A stretch of DNA of 64,000 bases from the NCBI GenBank assembly GCA_917880885.1, contig OU862907.1:67017072-67081071 (forward strand), read 5' to 3'. Both the position numbers and the translations under genes were made by a program. This DNA is from Limnephilus marmoratus (lineage: Eukaryota > Arthropoda > Insecta > Trichoptera > Limnephilidae). Within the stretch, counting starts at the first letter, position 1. Each line of letters opens with the position of its first letter. The notes beneath the pieces were generated by a model that saw only the letters and a list, made by a program, of their open reading frames with translations, was not told where the DNA came from and searched no databases. Positions 62,641-64,000 of this stretch are shown here, piece after piece.

Positions 62641-64000
62641 CAGAAATATTTACCCGCCCAAATTTACTACCGGCGGCTCGGTCGCTCATGACATTTTTAA
62701 TTTTTATTAAATATTTTCATATGAAATGATAAAAAAGTGAGGTGACAAAAGTGTTTATTGCACATTTATACAAAAGAATAAGTATTGTTGTTTACATACT
62801 GTGATTTTAGTACCGTTTTCACATAAAAAACATCACGTGAGTCATTTTTACCTATTTTTAATGTTTGCATTCTAAATTTTAATATTTACAAATGTTAATA
62901 TAATAATTTGAAAGCTTATTTTGTAACCTTTCTAAAACAGTTTTTACTATTCGGCTACGTTCAGAAATGTTTCATTTATAGAGCTTTAATTGTGAAGCGG
63001 GAATAACAAAAAGTTTTCGTAAAATGTCATTTCGTTTGAGATATCTTAAGGGCTTAAATGGCGATTTTCAGAGGGGTTAATTAACTCGACTTTATCTAAC
63101 CTTACCTAACCTTACCTAACCTAACCTAACTCCACTCCCTCCCTGCCGCTCTTGCATGAACCTCCCTCCTTCGTTCCCTTCTGCATTCCCCTCCCCTTCC
63201 CTCCTTACCTCATTGACATTAAGCTATATGAAATGCACACATTTTTCAAACAAATTGCGCGCCAATTTTTTATACAAATTTCGTAAACGCCAGAGCTAAT
63301 TTTTATAAATAGAAACATTTGCAGATGTGCACATAACAACTTAAGGCGATCCACTAGTTCACTACTGTGCCGTGGACAGTAGTTCTTCGGTGGACGCCAT
63401 AGGGTTCATTTTGAATCATCGACCAGCGGCCGTATTGTAAAATATCGACGCGAAAATGCATATTTTACTTTATTTTGGGAAGATTGGGTGTAAATAACAA
63501 CTTTTTTTGTGATTATTATAAAATAAACTGAATTTGCCACATTACACAATAAAACCATATCCCAAAAGGGGTTTATAAATAGGAGAGTTTGGACTTGAAA
63601 GTGTGTTTTTTAGACCTTATACTTTATTTTTTTATAGGCTTATTAAAAGGCTTATAAAAAAAATGACCGATATTTTTAAGGGCCAAGGTATGTTCTACAC
63701 GCAGTATTTAATTGAAGCATCTACAATACTTCTAAGCGATCAAATTTTCAAAACAAAAACATATGATTTTGCATTATTTACTATGGCTTCATCCAAAATT
63801 TCATCGCAATCGGATGAACAGTATAGGAAATAATTTTGTAACGCTAGAGCCCACCATTACATATAGAAACCTTCATGGGCATGTGCACAGCAAATCACCA
63901 CTGCAATCGGATGAATTGTTTAAGAATGCATAAGGGACAAATAAAGATACATTTTTTTTTTATATATTAAGATAAATCTAATGCAGAAACTTCACTGGTT
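62641..64000. other. Intronic repeat-like sequence, no exon seen
   Basis: 63085-63128 is a CCTAA run. 63140-63350 (CT-rich, then CATTTTTCAAACAAATTGCG and TTCGTAAACGCCAGAGC) resembles the Hel-1 interior on the minus strand. 63830-63900 repeats the pattern AACGCTAGAGCCCACC. No coding exon of the transporter was identified. Confidence 0.4.

Noticed and set aside
62296..63128. Telomere or subtelomere from CCTAA repeats
   Set aside because: Only short, degenerate, scattered runs inside a gene intron.
63603..63833. 76-codon frame as a further transporter exon
   Set aside because: No membrane-segment character or splice sites fitting phase 2 after exon 5; flanks look repeat-derived.

Overview
The window is AT-rich, repeat-dominated animal nuclear DNA. 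The repeat families (non-LTR retrotransposons, Helitrons with A^TC...CTAG^T ends, a mariner fragment, tRNA-derived SINEs, short CCTAA runs) suggest an insect, most likely a moth or butterfly. This is inference from repeat content, not a species identification.

Only one host gene is visible: a monocarboxylate-transporter-like (SLC16 / MFS) gene on the + strand. Five coding exons (24346-24514, 51717-51830, 53812-53955, 60057-60183, 62112-62291) splice in phase with GT-AG introns and encode about the first 244 residues: a Pro/Glu/Gly-rich cytoplasmic N-terminus, the PPDGGWGW signature, TM1-TM5 and the second MCT signature between TM4 and TM5. The gene continues past 64000. Intron 1 is 27.2 kb and made almost entirely of transposable elements. 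A 5' untranslated exon probably lies upstream but I could not find it.

Layout. 1-6250: retroelement remains, then a large inverted repeat carrying Helitrons, a possible solo LTR and a truncated LINE in its loop. 6250-12600: tandem repeats, short inverted-repeat elements, Helitron fragments. 12660-15340: a LINE split by a 2.1-kb terminal-inverted-repeat element that carries a FEN1/XPG-like (PIN-fold) nuclease gene. 15545-16565: two Helitrons head to tail. 17200-20700: 'LINE-A' pieces, a tRNA-SINE holding a fold-back insert. 21085-24240: a minisatellite array split by three LINE insertions. 24346-62291: the transporter gene with introns full of repeats. 62292-64000: repeat-like sequence, no recognised exon.

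The transposable elements form layered insertions whose order can be read. Several Helitrons have a matching unoccupied site elsewhere in the window; retroelement insertions show 6-, 12-, 13- and 15-bp target duplications. The deepest nest (46045-51140) has four levels. Hammerhead-ribozyme-like cores occur at 19363-19475 and 40855-40897, with a partial one at 47525-47550.

In the entries, 'LINE-A' to 'LINE-Y', 'Hel-1' to 'Hel-4', 'SINE-T' and 'R230' are local labels, not database names. All similarities were judged by eye.
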